A DNA stretch of 5,438 bases from Chloroflexota bacterium (GTDB lineage: Bacteria; Chloroflexota; Limnocylindria; Limnocylindrales; CSP1-4), in NCBI GenBank assembly GCA_004298915.1, contig SCTE01000362.1, forward strand, positions 1 through 5,438, in the 5' to 3' direction. Made by a program: the position numbers and the translations under genes. This document shows positions 1 through 5,365 of the stretch, piece after piece. A model generated the notes under the pieces. It searched no databases. It was not told the origin of the DNA and worked only from the letters and a program-made list of their open reading frames with translations. Numbering within the stretch: the stretch's first letter is position 1; each line of letters begins with the position of its first letter.

Positions 1-288
1 TCCGATCTATCGACCGTCTACCGGACGCTCGATGTCCTCGAGGCGATCGGGCTCATCAGCCACAGCCACGGACTCGACGGTCGCGAGGAGTACCACGTGC
101 AGGCCGGCGCCCAGCACGGGCACCTGGTGTGCTCGGTCTGCGGTTCCGACGAGGACCTGGGCGCAGACGAAGCATCCGATTTCGTATCGGCGCTCCGTCG
201 CGACCGCGGTTTCACGGTCCAGATCGACCACCTGACGGTGACGGGTCGATGCCGGACGTGCTCCGGGGCGGACCCGCAGCCGGCCTGA
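1..288 (+). CDS. Fur-family metal-responsive transcriptional regulator, C-terminal part (5' truncated by window)
   Basis: Reading frame 1 is open from the first base to a TGA at 286-288, giving 95 visible residues; the N-terminus lies outside the window. The fragment starts in the winged helix: LSTVYRTLDVLEAIGLI is the classic Fur-family recognition helix and wing. Next comes the dimerisation and metal-binding domain, with HGHLVCSVCG (residues 39-48) and, near the end, a GRCRTC motif. Cys44, Cys47, Cys84 and Cys87 form the two CxxC pairs that hold the structural zinc in this family. His32, His39, His41 and His77 lie where regulatory-metal ligands are usually found. Family members bind DNA as dimers in the cytoplasm and repress or activate genes in response to Fe, Zn, Mn, Ni or peroxide. 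The fragment does not show which (Fur, Zur, PerR, Mur or Nur), so no symbol is given. Family assignment is secure; the metal specificity is unknown. Confidence 0.93.
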   Translation, partial: SDLSTVYRTLDVLEAIGLISHSHGLDGREEYHVQAGAQHGHLVCSVCGSDEDLGADEASDFVSALRRDRGFTVQIDHLTVTGRCRTCSGADPQPA

Positions 289-294
289 GCCGGC
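279..294 (+). terminator. Short GC hairpin over the fur-family stop codon, possible weak terminator
   Basis: GCCGGC, loop CTGA, GCCGGC forms a 6-bp perfect stem that includes the TGA stop. No T-tract follows, so if it ends transcription it is not a classical intrinsic terminator. The remaining convergent gap to position 405 shows no better candidate. The self-complementary GCCGGC word is also easy to find by chance in such GC-rich DNA. Confidence 0.25.
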
Positions 295-405
295 GCGGAT
301 CCGTCGGAGCCGTGCGAGAACGATCGTCGGACCAGGATCGACCAGCGTGGGTCTTCGCTCGAGTTGGCGGCGCGGACGGCCATGACGGTCGAGCTGAGCC
401 CTCCG

Positions 406-891
406 CTAGCTCGCGAGGATGCTGCAAAGCGTGTCGAAGAAGGTGTTTGGTTGGCCGGCTTCATGGACGACTTCGCCCGTCTGAAGGTCGATGACCACAA
501 CGCCGATGTTGAACGAACGACCTGTGATCGCGATATACGCACGACCGTCCTTAATGAAGAATCGATCCGGGCCCGTGTCCTCGAGGCGTGCGACGCGGCC
601 GGTGGCAGGGTTCCTGTAGACAATGCGAACGGCGTAGACGTTCAGCTGGACCACGCTCCGCGGATCGCCGCCTGGCCAGGCCACCATCGTCACCCGGCCG
701 CTGATGTCTGCTTGAACCTGGAACCCGCAGAAATCGCTCGCGGCCGCAGACTCGTCCACATCGGCGGACGGATCGTTGAGATCGAAAACCGTTCGTACCG
801 GACCCGCGGCAAGGGACGTTGACGCCAGCATGGCAAGCATGACCGACGCTCCAACGAGCGCAGAACCGAGTCGGGCGATCGTGTGACCCAT
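406..891 (-). CDS. Small secreted protein of unknown function (two-Cys, beta-rich)
   Basis: This encodes 161 residues from ATG 891 to TAG at 408-406. The start is chosen because GGAGGAG lies 5 nt upstream; a TTG at 924 would add 11 residues but lies upstream of that site. Residues 1-30 form a Sec signal peptide: a short n-region with Arg7, a hydrophobic core (about 9-24), and a probable cleavage at SLA-A or AAG (28-30). The mature part is about 130 residues and predicted beta-rich. It has an FCGF motif (Cys55), NPATGR (94-99), a DG turn (115-116), TGRS (123-126), a DLQTGEVV segment and a C-terminal LC (Cys156). The pattern CGF, NP-TG, DG, TGR and a final C resembles a broad group of uncharacterised actinobacterial or Chloroflexi exported proteins; this is recalled similarity, not a search. 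Cys55 and Cys156 could form a disulfide outside the membrane. It converges on fur and diverges from the GGDEF gene. No enzymatic function is evident. Confidence 0.85.
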   Translation of the reverse strand: MGHTIARLGSALVGASVMLAMLASTSLAAGPVRTVFDLNDPSADVDESAAASDFCGFQVQADISGRVTMVAWPGGDPRSVVQLNVYAVRIVYRNPATGRVARLEDTGPDRFFIKDGRAYIAITGRSFNIGVVVIDLQTGEVVHEAGQPNTFFDTLCSILAS

Positions 892-896
892 GACTT

Positions 897-903
897 CTCC
901 TCC
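897..903 (-). promoter_or_regulatory. Strong Shine-Dalgarno site for the secreted protein at 406-891
   Basis: On the reverse strand the sequence reads GGAGGAG, then AAGTC, then ATG. This is a near-perfect anti-16S complement with 5-nt spacing. It fixes the start at 891 and excludes the upstream TTG at 924. Confidence 0.8.
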
Positions 904-1098
904 ATCGTGACGTGGCGGCTCCAAGGGCGGCGCCCGACCTTGGCGCGGGCTCCCGATCCCGCAGATCGAGTCGTCGGCCGCTGTCGAGGACTCTGTTGTC
1001 GCCGGGGTCGCCTGCCATTGGGAGAAGTCCCTATTCCTGATGCCGTGGGTCTTTACGTTCCGCGGCCGTCCGGGCAGATCGACCAGCGGTCAGTACCA

Positions 1099-1113
1099 AA
1101 GTACGAATTACTT
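1099..1113. promoter_or_regulatory. 15-bp dyad, candidate operator in the AT-rich patch
   Basis: The sequence AAGTACGAATTACTT has perfect 5-bp outer arms (AAGTA and TACTT) around CGAAT. It is the only clearly AT-rich spot in this divergent region. Its 15-bp length with an odd centre would suit a small dimeric repressor. It may regulate either neighbour or both. The binding protein is unknown and the arms are short, so this is a tentative call. Confidence 0.3.
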
Positions 1114-1130
1114 AACCGGACAGCACATGC

Positions 1131-1154
1131 GATGGTCCATCGGACGGGCCGTCC
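1131..1154. repeat. Two abutting perfect palindromes upstream of the GGDEF gene
   Basis: GATGG-T-CCATC (1131-1141) is followed without a gap by GGACG-GGC-CGTCC (1142-1154). The first has a 1-nt centre and can act only as a DNA-level dyad; the second could fold as RNA. Both fall between the AT-rich patch and the GTG at 1278. They could be operator half-sites, part of a structured leader, or chance symmetry in GC-rich DNA. Confidence 0.35.
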
Positions 1155-1156
1155 AT

Positions 1157-1201
1157 GATTCACCGGTCGGCCGTCTGCTGCCCGTCGCGGGCCGATGAAT
1201 C
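1157..1201 (+). other. Possible leader hairpin upstream of the GGDEF gene
   Basis: GATTCA (1157-1162) pairs with TGAATC (1196-1201), and CGGCC (1168-1172) pairs with GGCCG (1190-1194). This gives an 11-bp interrupted stem with an asymmetric internal bulge and a 17-nt loop. It lies about 75 nt before the start codon. It would belong to the mRNA leader only if the promoter is upstream, for example in the patch near 1100. It was found by eye with no folding calculation. Confidence 0.25.
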
Positions 1202-1277
1202 GCATGGTGATGACGAGCCCGGTTGAAAGCCTGACGAACCTCGCAGCCCCGACGAACGACAACGGCACGGCCGCTCC

Positions 1278-2612
1278 GTGACCGCGCCCTCGGGTCCCGC
1301 ATCCTCGGTCCTGCCCGCCGCCGACCTGCCCGTCGAGCGGTCAGTCGCGCCGCTGGCGCGTGCCCGGGTCCTCGTCAGCGGCCTCGGTCGCGTGTCGCGG
1401 CCATCGCTTCCCTCGGGACGCCTCGCGGTCCTCGTCTGGACGTACGTGCTGCTCGGCGCGGCGATGCTCGTCTGGCTCACCGCGGCCGTCCCGCTGTCGC
1501 CCTCGATCGCGGTCCCGTTCGACCTGCTCGGACTCGATCCCGGAGTGATGGGCGTCGCGATCTGGATCGCGGTCGGGATCGCCACCTCTTCGCGCGGATC
1601 CGCCGACGAGGGCCGGGTCACCATCATCTTCGGGGTCGCGCCGGTGGTCGCCTCCTTCGCGCTCGGAGGCCCGACGGCTGCCATCTGGGTCGCCGCGATC
1701 GGGAGCCTGGAGTGGCGCGAGATCAGCGGTCGCGTGCCGTGGTACGGCGTCCTCGCCAACCACGCCATGATCATGATCCCGGCCGGCCTCGGGGGGATCG
1801 TCACGCTCGCCTTGCTCAGCCTCGGGATCGGCCACGATGCGCAGCTCGGCAACCTCATGGCGGTGGCGGCCGGCGCGCTCACGTTCTGCGTGATCAACAT
1901 CGCACTGGCCGTGCTCACGGTCTACGTCCGGACGGGGCGCCGGCCCTCGGATGCGCTCGGCGTCCCGTGGCGCGCGATCGCCACGATGATGACCGCCGAG
2001 TCCGCCCTCGCCTGGGTCTTCGCCGCGACCTACGTGTCGCTTGCCTGGTGGAGTCCAGTGGTCCTCGTCTTCGCCGATGCCGCGGCATCGTCATCCATCG
2101 ACCGGAGTCGCGCCAACTGGCTGCTCCGTCACGACCAGCTGACGCACCTCCCCAATAGGCTTGCGCTCAACGAGCACGCCCGGGAGCTTCGCCGGATCAA
2201 GTCGGCCATCGCCTGTGTCTTCTACATCGACCTCGACGGCTTCAAGGCCGTGAACGACACGTTCGATCACCAGGTCGGCGACGACGTCCTGCGCGAGGTC
2301 GCCGGCCGTCTCGCGACGTTCGCCGGAGACGGCGACTTCCTCGGCCACCTGCACGGCGACGAGTTCGTCCTCGTCGTCGACGGCTTGAAGTCCGAGGAGG
2401 AAGCAGCGGCGATGATCCGCGACCTGACCTGGGCCGTCGAGCGTCCGATCGACCATGCCGAGGGCGCGATCCGTGTGTCCGCATCGATCGGCCACCGGTT
2501 CCTGACCGATTCCGGTGACATGGAGGCGGCACTCCGCGATGCCGACCGGAGCATGGCGAACGCCAAGCAGGCCCGCGCCATCGCGAGCGGACGGGACCGC
2601 CGCCGAGCGTGA
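1278..2612 (+). CDS. Multi-pass membrane protein with C-terminal GGDEF (diguanylate cyclase-type) domain, variant HGDEF motif
   Basis: This encodes 444 residues from GTG 1278. It is the first possible start after an in-frame TGA at 1224 and has no clear Shine-Dalgarno site; the next in-frame GTG (about 1392) would lose a non-hydrophobic leader only. Residues 1-47 are Pro/Arg/Ser-rich and probably cytoplasmic. About 48-268 hold six or so hydrophobic segments (roughly 49-72, 88-103, 114-143, 158-184, 190-216, 232-268), a membrane sensor module that I cannot assign to a named MASE-type family. The GGDEF domain spans about 284-432: LTHLPNRLAL entry, the metal/substrate motif FYIDLDGFKAVND (315-327, Asp318 and Asp320), HGDEF (359-363), and the closing DADRSMANAK. 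Family members make cyclic di-GMP from two GTP. Here the first Gly of GGDEF is His, and the inhibitory RxxD site five residues upstream reads GDGD, so product inhibition is probably absent. Activity is uncertain: it could be a cyclase, a GTP/c-di-GMP sensor or inactive. No EAL domain is present. Confidence 0.93.
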   Translation: MTAPSGPASSVLPAADLPVERSVAPLARARVLVSGLGRVSRPSLPSGRLAVLVWTYVLLGAAMLVWLTAAVPLSPSIAVPFDLLGLDPGVMGVAIWIAVGIATSSRGSADEGRVTIIFGVAPVVASFALGGPTAAIWVAAIGSLEWREISGRVPWYGVLANHAMIMIPAGLGGIVTLALLSLGIGHDAQLGNLMAVAAGALTFCVINIALAVLTVYVRTGRRPSDALGVPWRAIATMMTAESALAWVFAATYVSLAWWSPVVLVFADAAASSSIDRSRANWLLRHDQLTHLPNRLALNEHARELRRIKSAIACVFYIDLDGFKAVNDTFDHQVGDDVLREVAGRLATFAGDGDFLGHLHGDEFVLVVDGLKSEEEAAAMIRDLTWAVERPIDHAEGAIRVSASIGHRFLTDSGDMEAALRDADRSMANAKQARAIASGRDRRRA

Positions 2613-2671
2613 TGACGGACGAGTCGCAAGCACCGCCGCGCGGCCGAACCGATCCATCGACGAGGCGGAGT

Positions 2672-4069
2672 TCAGCCCTCCTCGTGGAAGAGCATCAGGG
2701 TCCCGCTGTAGCAGGCGACCCAGACCGTACGGGTTGACGGCTCGAACGTGACGCCCACCGGATGGTGTCCGGTGGCGAGGCGCTGGAGCACGCGCATGTC
2801 GGCGGTGCCGACCTTGACCAGCGTGTCGTCGTCGTAGTTCACGACATACAGGCTCAGGCCGTCGTCCGACAGGGCGATCGTCCGGGGCGCGGCACCGGTC
2901 CGAACCGAGGCCACGATCTTCCCGGTCGTGGTGTCCAATTTGATGACGGTGACGTCCCCGGTCATCGAGGCATACAGGTAGCGACCGTCGGCATCGAGCA
3001 CGATGTGACGGGGAAAGTGCCCGAGGTCCGTCCGGATCGGCTCGAGCGTCCAGTCGCCGACATCGAGGCGGTAGAGCTCGGCCGGGTAGCCACGCCTGGC
3101 GTCGTGGTACTGGGTGGTCACGTACGCCGCCCTCGAATCGGGCAGGAAGGCGATCCCGCGCGGCTCGGGCCCGACCGGGATCCGGCGGACCTCACGGAAC
3201 GTGGCGACGTCGACGACCGACAGGTCCCAGCTCGCCCAGTTCGCGACGATGATCCAGCGCCCGTCGGGGCTCGCGGCGATGAACTTCGGGACGGCACCGA
3301 CGCGCGCCGCGCCGGTGATCGTGCCGCTCGCCAGGTCGATCCGGTACACGAAGCTGTCGTCGACCCGGTCCTTCGGCGTCGCGAGGTCCCATCCGGGCCG
3401 CGCGAACCCCTTGCCGTACATCGAGTAGTTCGTGACGTAGGCCGTTGCCCCGTCGGGCGACATCGCGGCCTCGACCGGAGCGCCCGATACCGGCGTCGGG
3501 AAGTCCGGCCAGCCGAGGGCAGCGAGCGTTACCCGGTCCTTGACCGTTCGGATCAGGGCGCCGGAGGTGTCGTAGATCGTCACCGAGTGGCGGTACATCA
3601 TGTTGTCGGCGATGACGAGCCCCGCGCCCGACGCGACCACCGACTTCGGACGAATCTGGCCACGGATGGTGCGCACCCGACGGAGCGTGGTCTCGTCCGT
3701 GCGCGGGCCGAAGACAACCGGTACAACGGCCGGTACGACGGCCCGTGCCGCGACGCCGCCTGGGTCGGTCCGTCCGATCGGATTCGGGTGCGGGTGGGCT
3801 TGCGCGACGGCAGTGGCGTATCCGCCGCTATCGCCGACGATGCCGGGGTCTTCGCCGCCGGTCGTCGCGACGCCGGCCACCTCCTGGTCACGAACGGTCG
3901 TCGCGGGGATGGCCGGCGACATGCTGAGCGCGAGCGCGCCGATCAGGACGAGCGAGCCAAACCCGGCCCGTCCGCGGGTCAAGCTCAGCCCGGGAGGGCG
4001 GAATGGTCCCAGCGGAACTTCGAGCCGGGGATTCCTCGTGGAACGAATCCCGACGGCAGTCGATCGCAT
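2672..4069 (-). CDS. Exported YVTN-type seven-bladed beta-propeller protein
   Basis: This encodes 465 residues from ATG 4069 to TGA at 2674-2672. AGGA lies 8 nt before this ATG. An in-frame ATG at 4114 (480 residues) has no such site and begins only 10 nt after a hairpin. A TTG at 3982 would give a standard-length signal peptide. A hydrophobic stretch at about 34-56 (GSLVLIGALALSMSPAIPA) is the export signal or anchor; a low-complexity Pro/Val/Gly linker follows to about 125. Then seven repeats of about 40 residues start near 140, 197, 260, 302, 352, 394 and 436, each built on a P-x-x-hydrophobic, SPDG, YVTN/IVANW, VVD-TG-V-x-VG scheme; the literal YVTN is at 211-214. Such propellers are extracellular or periplasmic scaffolds in surface-layer and redox-enzyme-like proteins. 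Only repeat structure is visible here, with no catalytic signature. It converges on the GGDEF gene (59-bp gap) and lies downstream of the secreted protein at 4192-4707. Confidence 0.9.
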   Translation of the reverse strand: MRSTAVGIRSTRNPRLEVPLGPFRPPGLSLTRGRAGFGSLVLIGALALSMSPAIPATTVRDQEVAGVATTGGEDPGIVGDSGGYATAVAQAHPHPNPIGRTDPGGVAARAVVPAVVPVVFGPRTDETTLRRVRTIRGQIRPKSVVASGAGLVIADNMMYRHSVTIYDTSGALIRTVKDRVTLAALGWPDFPTPVSGAPVEAAMSPDGATAYVTNYSMYGKGFARPGWDLATPKDRVDDSFVYRIDLASGTITGAARVGAVPKFIAASPDGRWIIVANWASWDLSVVDVATFREVRRIPVGPEPRGIAFLPDSRAAYVTTQYHDARRGYPAELYRLDVGDWTLEPIRTDLGHFPRHIVLDADGRYLYASMTGDVTVIKLDTTTGKIVASVRTGAAPRTIALSDDGLSLYVVNYDDDTLVKVGTADMRVLQRLATGHHPVGVTFEPSTRTVWVACYSGTLMLFHEEG

Positions 4070-4077
4070 CGGACTGA

Positions 4078-4081
4078 TCCT
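4078..4081 (-). promoter_or_regulatory. AGGA ribosome-binding site supporting the ATG 4069 start of the propeller gene
   Basis: The reverse strand reads GGCAGGATCAGTCCG before ATG 4069, so AGGA is 8 nt from the start. The upstream ATG at 4114 is preceded by GTTTCATCCC, which has no purine-rich site. This favours 4069, but the site is only moderately strong. Confidence 0.45.
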
Positions 4082-4124
4082 GCCGTCGCCTGTCAAGTCG
4101 CCGCTGAGCGGCATGGGATGAAAC

Positions 4125-4152
4125 GACGCCGCCCGGCGTTCCGGGCGGCGTC
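4125..4152 (-). terminator. Perfect 12-bp-stem hairpin between the secreted-protein gene and the propeller gene
   Basis: GACGCCGCCCGG, loop CGTT (plus strand), CCGGGCGGCGTC forms a perfect inverted repeat with a 4-nt loop. On the reverse strand it begins 39 nt after the TAG of the gene at 4192-4707 and is followed by GTTTCATCCC, a short three-T run. It is the strongest hairpin in the window. It most likely ends transcription of the 4192-4707 gene or attenuates read-through into the propeller gene, whose start follows within 55 nt. The T-tract is weak, so full termination is not certain. Confidence 0.65.
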
Positions 4153-4191
4153 AGTCGGTGGCGCGAGAACGTGGAATGGACCTTCGAATTC

Positions 4192-4707
4192 CTAGCGCAG
4201 GATGATGTCGGTCACCGTGTAGGTCCCGAACACATCCGAGATGATGAACGGGATCCAACCCGATGCGACGCGGTAACCCGGACGGGCGTCTGCGAACGCC
4301 GCCCAGTTGTCGAAACTCTCGAGCCCGATGTACACACGACAGGCGCTGTTCTCCGTGCTCACCCACTCGGAATTGGCGCAATTCGCCCGGTCGATGAACG
4401 CGTACTCGACTTCGGTGCCGGTGTCGATCGGGAGGCTGAACCTTGGCGCACCACCTTCGATGTTGCCGGTCCCCCTGAAGGAGAACGTCACCGCGCCGAT
4501 CGGCTTGCCGCTGTTGGACCGGGAGTTCAGGTAGACGCCACCGTACTGGCCGGCACCGACCTGGATCGTGAAGGTTCCGTCGGGACCCTCGGTGACGTTC
4601 GCCGTACCGAAGGTCCGATAGTGGACATGGGGTGTGGCGGCAATCGGCAGGATGGCCACGGCCACGAGCACCATCGCCGAGACCACGGGAACTGCGAGTC
4701 GCTTCAT
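4192..4707 (-). CDS. Small secreted protein of unknown function
   Basis: This encodes 171 residues from ATG 4707 to TAG at 4194-4192. The start is set by AAGGGAG six nt upstream; an alternative in-frame start at 4785 would add 26 Arg/Ser-rich residues ahead of the signal peptide. Residues 1-24 are a clear Sec signal peptide: MKR, a hydrophobic core (about 5-22), and cleavage near IAA-TPH. The mature protein has Gly/Ser/Thr-rich beta-like segments: QVGAGQYGGVYLNSR, GAVTFSFRGTGNI, then FIDRANCANSEW and ENSACRVYIG. Cys110 and Cys123 are close together and could form a local disulfide. Aromatic residues are frequent toward the C-terminus (WAAFADARPGYRV, WIPFIISDVFGTY). The overall look is a beta-sandwich exported domain, but I do not recognise the family and assign no function. 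It runs in the same direction as the propeller gene, separated from it by a hairpin, and diverges from the gene at 4951. Confidence 0.85.
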   Translation of the reverse strand: MKRLAVPVVSAMVLVAVAILPIAATPHVHYRTFGTANVTEGPDGTFTIQVGAGQYGGVYLNSRSNSGKPIGAVTFSFRGTGNIEGGAPRFSLPIDTGTEVEYAFIDRANCANSEWVSTENSACRVYIGLESFDNWAAFADARPGYRVASGWIPFIISDVFGTYTVTDIILR

Positions 4708-4713
4708 CGAGCA

Positions 4714-4720
4714 CTCCCTT
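4714..4720 (-). promoter_or_regulatory. Shine-Dalgarno site for the secreted protein at 4192-4707
   Basis: The reverse strand reads AAGGGAG, then TGCTCG, then ATG 4707. The spacing of 6 nt is ideal and decides the start in favour of the MKR signal peptide. Confidence 0.7.
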
Positions 4721-4915
4721 CGCGGAGAACGGGCCGTCCCGATGGTGGCTCGATGCGATCCAGGGGCGGCCGAGGGAGATCGCATGTCATCGCGTTCACC
4801 ACGCCTCTGGAAGGTCAGTGTCGGCGTCCCAGATAGGAACCGTCAAGTCTGGGGCGGCACCGGACGCTCGCCGCGGGCGCTCTGTTGCGCGGCCGCGGAA
4901 GTGCTCAGGAGCCTC

Positions 4916-4944
4916 TTGACGATCGACGCTCGAACACCGACCTT
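4916..4944 (+). promoter_or_regulatory. Candidate promoter for a leaderless transcript of the gene at 4951
   Basis: TTGACG (4916-4921), a 17-nt spacer, then GACCTT (4939-4944), which keeps the A2 and T6 of the relaxed TANNNT -10 box. The GTG at 4951 is 6 nt further on, the usual distance to a transcription start. The -35 match is good and the -10 match weak. The lack of a Shine-Dalgarno site before GTG 4951 fits a leaderless mRNA. Confidence 0.35.
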
Positions 4945-4950
4945 GAATTC

Positions 4951-5352
4951 GTGATTAGTCATAAGCGCATTCGCTGGATCATGGGTGGGGCGGTGCTGGC
5001 AGGAAGCGCCGTGATCGGCGTGTTCCTGTTTCGTGGGCCCGAGGGAACGACGATCGATTCATGGCCCGTCGGGCCGATCGCCAGCGGATGCGGCCTCGGT
5101 ACCACCTGTGAGGATGTGATCCAAACAGCGACAGTTGGGCTCGGCCATCGAGACCCGTCCCATGCCGAGGTCATCAGCGTCTCGGTTCACGAGGTGGGAG
5201 TCGACATATTCAACCAGAGCAAGACGATCCTGAATGTTGGTGGCCTGCCTCGACAGGTCGTCGTCTTCAAACTGGCGGATGGCAGTTGGCAGGCTATTGG
5301 CGTTGGCCGCACCGGGATCAGTTCGGACTTGCGGGTCTGGGAGCGACCGTGA
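4951..5352 (+). CDS. Small membrane-anchored protein of unknown function
   Basis: This encodes 133 residues from GTG 4951 to TGA at 5350-5352. The start is chosen because it gives a short basic n-region (MISHKRIRW) before a single hydrophobic segment (about 9-27), and because the next gene starts with a similar N-terminus. A TTG at 4885 would add 22 unlikely charged residues; an ATG at 4981 would remove the positive n-region. After the anchor comes a linker, then GCGLGTTC (Cys47 and Cys53, a possible close disulfide). A mainly beta-looking domain follows, with VISVSVHEVGVDIF, GGLPRQVVVFKLADG, and SWQAIGVGRTGI near the C-terminus. With no later membrane span, the C-terminal domain should face outward. 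I do not recognise the family. Codons such as ATT, AGT and CAT are more common at its start than in the GGDEF gene. It probably forms an operon with the gene 13 nt downstream. Confidence 0.75.
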   Translation: MISHKRIRWIMGGAVLAGSAVIGVFLFRGPEGTTIDSWPVGPIASGCGLGTTCEDVIQTATVGLGHRDPSHAEVISVSVHEVGVDIFNQSKTILNVGGLPRQVVVFKLADGSWQAIGVGRTGISSDLRVWERP

Positions 5353-5365
5353 ACCGTGGAACTCG

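Larger units (their letters stand above)
892..1277. other. Divergent intergenic region between the secreted-protein gene and the GGDEF gene
   Basis: These 386 bp lie between two divergently transcribed genes and must hold at least two promoters unless transcription comes from further away. No convincing coding frame is present. The only AT-rich patch is about 1093-1115 and contains a 15-bp dyad. From 1131 to 1201 there is a run of palindromic elements. I could not place a convincing -35/-10 pair in either direction. I saw no match to c-di-GMP (GEMM) riboswitch sequence hallmarks in the leader of the GGDEF gene. Confidence 0.6.
4708..4950. other. Divergent intergenic region upstream of two exported-protein genes
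   Basis: These 243 bp lie between reverse-strand ATG 4707 and forward GTG 4951. No convincing coding frame is present. A CCCAGA/TCTGGG inverted repeat with a 14-nt loop is at 4828-4853. A TTGACG box lies at 4916-4921, close to the forward gene. I could not place a promoter for the reverse gene. Confidence 0.5.

Noticed and set aside
364..822. A 152-codon plus-strand frame over the secreted protein at 406-891
   Set aside because: It has no ribosome site and no motif, and the opposite strand has GGAGGAG, a signal peptide and a coherent protein.
892..1277. A c-di-GMP riboswitch before the GGDEF gene
   Set aside because: I looked for GEMM-like conserved sequence blocks and saw none. The hairpins present do not match the known architecture by eye.
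1160..1918. A 252-codon reverse-strand frame overlapping the GGDEF gene
   Set aside because: It has low-complexity Ser/Thr/Arg/Pro composition and lies opposite an unmistakable membrane and GGDEF coding sequence.
2613..2671. A bidirectional terminator between the convergent GGDEF and propeller genes
   Set aside because: Only a short self-complementary GCCGCGCGGC word is visible, with no loop or T-tract, so it does not support a call.
2762..4195. A 477-codon open frame on the plus strand opposite the propeller gene
   Set aside because: Its translation is an Arg/Gly/Asp/Val-rich shadow without domains or a ribosome site. The reverse frame shows clear YVTN repeats and an export signal. Long antisense frames are expected in GC-rich DNA.
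4171..4836. A 221-codon plus-strand frame opposite the small secreted protein
   Set aside because: It is a charged shadow translation with no motif; the reverse strand has a signal peptide and an ideal Shine-Dalgarno site.
4828..4853. CCCAGA/TCTGGG as a regulatory hairpin
   Set aside because: It has a 6-bp stem with a 14-nt loop and no supporting context; this is likely at chance level, so it is only mentioned in the intergenic entry.
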